Program-made: the position numbers and the translations under genes
NCBI RefSeq assembly: GCF_032878975.1
Contig: NZ_CP043875.1
Location: 1,170,370 to 1,234,369 of the forward strand
Reading direction: 5' to 3'
Length of the DNA stretch: 64,000 nt
Source of the DNA: Methanoplanus sp. FWC-SCC4
GTDB taxonomy: Archaea; Halobacteriota; Methanomicrobia; Methanomicrobiales; Methanomicrobiaceae
Notes under the pieces: model-generated
Seen by the model: only the letters and a program-made list of their open reading frames with translations
Databases searched by the model: none
What the model was told of the DNA's origin: nothing
In this document: positions 62,440-64,000 of the stretch, piece by piece
Numbering within the stretch: position 1 is the first letter of the stretch
Layout: every line of letters starts with the position of its first letter

Positions 62440-63363
62440 TTAAAAAGCTGTATCTGAACATTTACTTTTGATCTCTTCACAAATTTTCAAATCAAGAATT
62501 GCCTGTTCTGCAGGGATTTCAAAATCAGTATTATTTCCGACACAGTCAATAAAACTGCAAAGCTCCATTTTTAACGGTTCAACTTTATTTACCATTACCT
62601 TCTCAATAATATTTTCCTGAACATACCTGGATCTTTCATGACTGTACTTTTCCGGTTTTCTGTGGATAAAAATCTCCTGAGTCATAAAGTCCCCTTCTAT
62701 TGTAAAATCTTCTTCTTCAACATAGATCATTCTTATTTTCTTTGAGGACTTTCTGCTCGTAGAAAGGTAAACCGGCAGGTCACCAAAATTAAAAAGTGCA
62801 CCACAGAGATCATTGCTGCCTGAACATGACAACTGATAAGGCAAGGCGAATTTAAAGTTGTTGAATAAAATGTCTATATCATGGATCATTAAATCTTCAA
62901 CAACAGAGCTGCCTGATATCCTGCCGGAAGCAGGATTATGCCGTTTTATTTCAATATATAATGGATTTTTGATTATTTTTTGAATTTCCTTTACTATCGG
63001 GTTGAATCGTTCGATATGCCCAACACCAACAACAATATCTTTTGGAATATTTTCATTTAGCAATTCTGCTTCTTTGGAATTCAGACAAATTGGCTTTTCT
63101 ATGAGCATATTTACTCCGACTTCTGCAACACTCATTGCCACGTCATAGTGATACTCGGTCGGAACACAGATACTGACTGCATCAATTTGTCCAAGCATTC
63201 TGTCAAGTGAACTGACAGCTTTTGCTCCGTTTCTTTTTGCAAGTTCTGTTGCTGCATCACTATTAATATCATACAAATACAGGTCATTCACTTTTTTTAA
63301 TTCCGAATAAACGCGTACATGATTCCTCCCCATTATACCGGTTCCAATCACACCAACATCCAT
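62440..63363 (-). CDS. Gfo/Idh/MocA-family NAD(P)-dependent oxidoreductase
   Basis: A 307-residue protein: Rossmann start V-G-V-I-G-T-G-I-M-G-R-N-H (4-16), 'AVSICVPTEYHYDVA', and the catalytic-site motif I-E-K-P-I-C (about 94-99), with Lys and a later 'VVEDLMIHDIDIL' where the catalytic His lies. Members oxidise or reduce sugar nucleotides; short ones like this are often UDP-sugar 3-dehydrogenases in surface polysaccharide synthesis. The substrate cannot be told. It starts about 640 bp from the window end with an upstream region without clear genes. Confidence 0.82.
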   Translation of the reverse strand: MDVGVIGTGIMGRNHVRVYSELKKVNDLYLYDINSDAATELAKRNGAKAVSSLDRMLGQIDAVSICVPTEYHYDVAMSVAEVGVNMLIEKPICLNSKEAELLNENIPKDIVVGVGHIERFNPIVKEIQKIIKNPLYIEIKRHNPASGRISGSSVVEDLMIHDIDILFNNFKFALPYQLSCSGSNDLCGALFNFGDLPVYLSTSRKSSKKIRMIYVEEEDFTIEGDFMTQEIFIHRKPEKYSHERSRYVQENIIEKVMVNKVEPLKMELCSFIDCVGNNTDFEIPAEQAILDLKICEEIKSKCSDTAF

Positions 63364-64000
63364 TTATACCACCCCATAAATCAGATTACAAATTATGCTG
63401 AAATTTTTTGAATTAAACCACTCAATGAAAGGCAAATCCATATCTGTTTTTTTTGAAAATTTAGCAGACTCTTTCTCCAATACAAATGAATTATTATCAA
63501 TTCTCTGTAAATTCGAACATATGTTCGTAAAATTAATCCGGAATATTTTATAGAACAAAATTCCGGATTCTAAAACATTATGACAGATAAATAATTCCCC
63601 CCTCAGATTACTTCACTATTTATCGAGTATAACGCTCAAAAGGGTAAACGGGCCTTAAATAATATGCCAAGCAGTGTTGTTGTGCACACATTGGTCAAAA
63701 TCTACAGTGATTCTAAAAGGACAATTTTTCCATCAACTAAATATATCCCACACGATTTATTGAAAATATACAAAATAATAAATAGTCCTGTTGTTAATTA
63801 GATAGTAATTTTAATTCAAAACTCTGAAAATAATAAATTCTAAAAAAATGATCCTGAAATCTTTCGATTTAAAATTTATATTCAATAGTTTCAGAATTTT
63901 TTAATTTATTACATATAGAGGGTTCTTCTACAAAACAATTAATAGGATTATTTCTCTCATTTTGAAGGGGGTTTACGGAACATATGACCTGAAAACCGCC
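63364..64000. other. Gene-poor end of the window
   Basis: About 640 AT-rich bases. Open frames here are short and lack ribosome binding sites. One open stretch on the plus strand (about 63600-63800) contains a piece reading K-R-A-L-N-N-M-P-S-S-V-V-V-H but has no start codon and no known match; it may be a remnant of a lost gene. No RNA gene recognised. Confidence 0.4.

Noticed and set aside
63600-63800. Similarity of GTAAACGGGCCTT to the zinc-finger gene near 21698
   Set aside because: Only 13 bases match, the surrounding protein has no Cys/His pattern and no start codon; probably chance.

Overview
The window comes from a hydrogenotrophic methanogenic archaeon, most likely of the order Methanomicrobiales. 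The evidence is a coenzyme F430 (cfb) cluster, a methanogenesis-marker-9 protein, the archaeal dihydroneopterin aldolase MptD, the archaeal CoA route (pantoate kinase plus phosphopantothenate synthetase), archaeal replication and transcription genes (MCM, RFC, TBP, NMD3, Lhr) and archaeal-type tRNAs. No species can be named from sequence alone.

Layout. Positions 1-7873 hold surface and secreted proteins (a CARDB/NEW3-like anchored protein, a PepSY-like lipoprotein, two paralogous secreted proteins, a beta-propeller) and a membrane-bound winged-helix regulator. Positions 8053-29266 are a very AT-rich integrated element of about 21.2 kb inserted in the 3' end of a tRNA-Glu(UUC) gene. Positions 29413-57860 are dense chromosomal housekeeping genes: ilvE, cfbB-D-E-A, a methanogenesis marker, candidate methanopterin genes, a pilin, thiD, the CoA cluster interleaved with an RFC-like gene, wyosine, NMD3 and MptD genes, then MCM, RfcS, an OB-fold protein, a phosphoesterase, an Lhr helicase and TBP. 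Positions 58077-62092 carry two acyl-CoA synthetases, each fused to a different DNA-binding domain. tRNA-Leu(CAG) and a sugar-nucleotide-type oxidoreductase follow.

The element. A 15-bp direct repeat (8053-8067 and 29252-29266) equals the 3' end of the tRNA. A tyrosine integrase gene is split between the two ends: a 21-codon int(N) with its own ribosome binding site at 8053-8115, and int(C) at 27884-29266, in the same frame across the repeat. Joining the ends would restore a 476-residue integrase and would place the core between perfect 14-bp inverted arms at equal 4-bp distances. The element's own functions (21464-29251) are two zinc-finger genes, a primase-polymerase/helicase interrupted by a -1 frameshift at an A6 run, a second integrase and small genes. 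Its cargo (8545-21089) looks like stacked conflict systems: an ATPase plus membrane protein lying between IS ends, a three-component ABC system (nuclease-like protein, middle component, ABC ATPase), a helicase-nuclease with an Mrr-type nuclease, and a TIR-like protein with a membrane protein.

The leading candidates for undescribed biology are the partitioned-integrase element with its cargo, the possible programmed frameshift in its primase, and the pair of acyl-CoA synthetases fused to an HTH and to a ribbon-helix-helix domain, each with an operator-like inverted repeat just upstream. All family assignments are by motif reading and memory; no database search was run.
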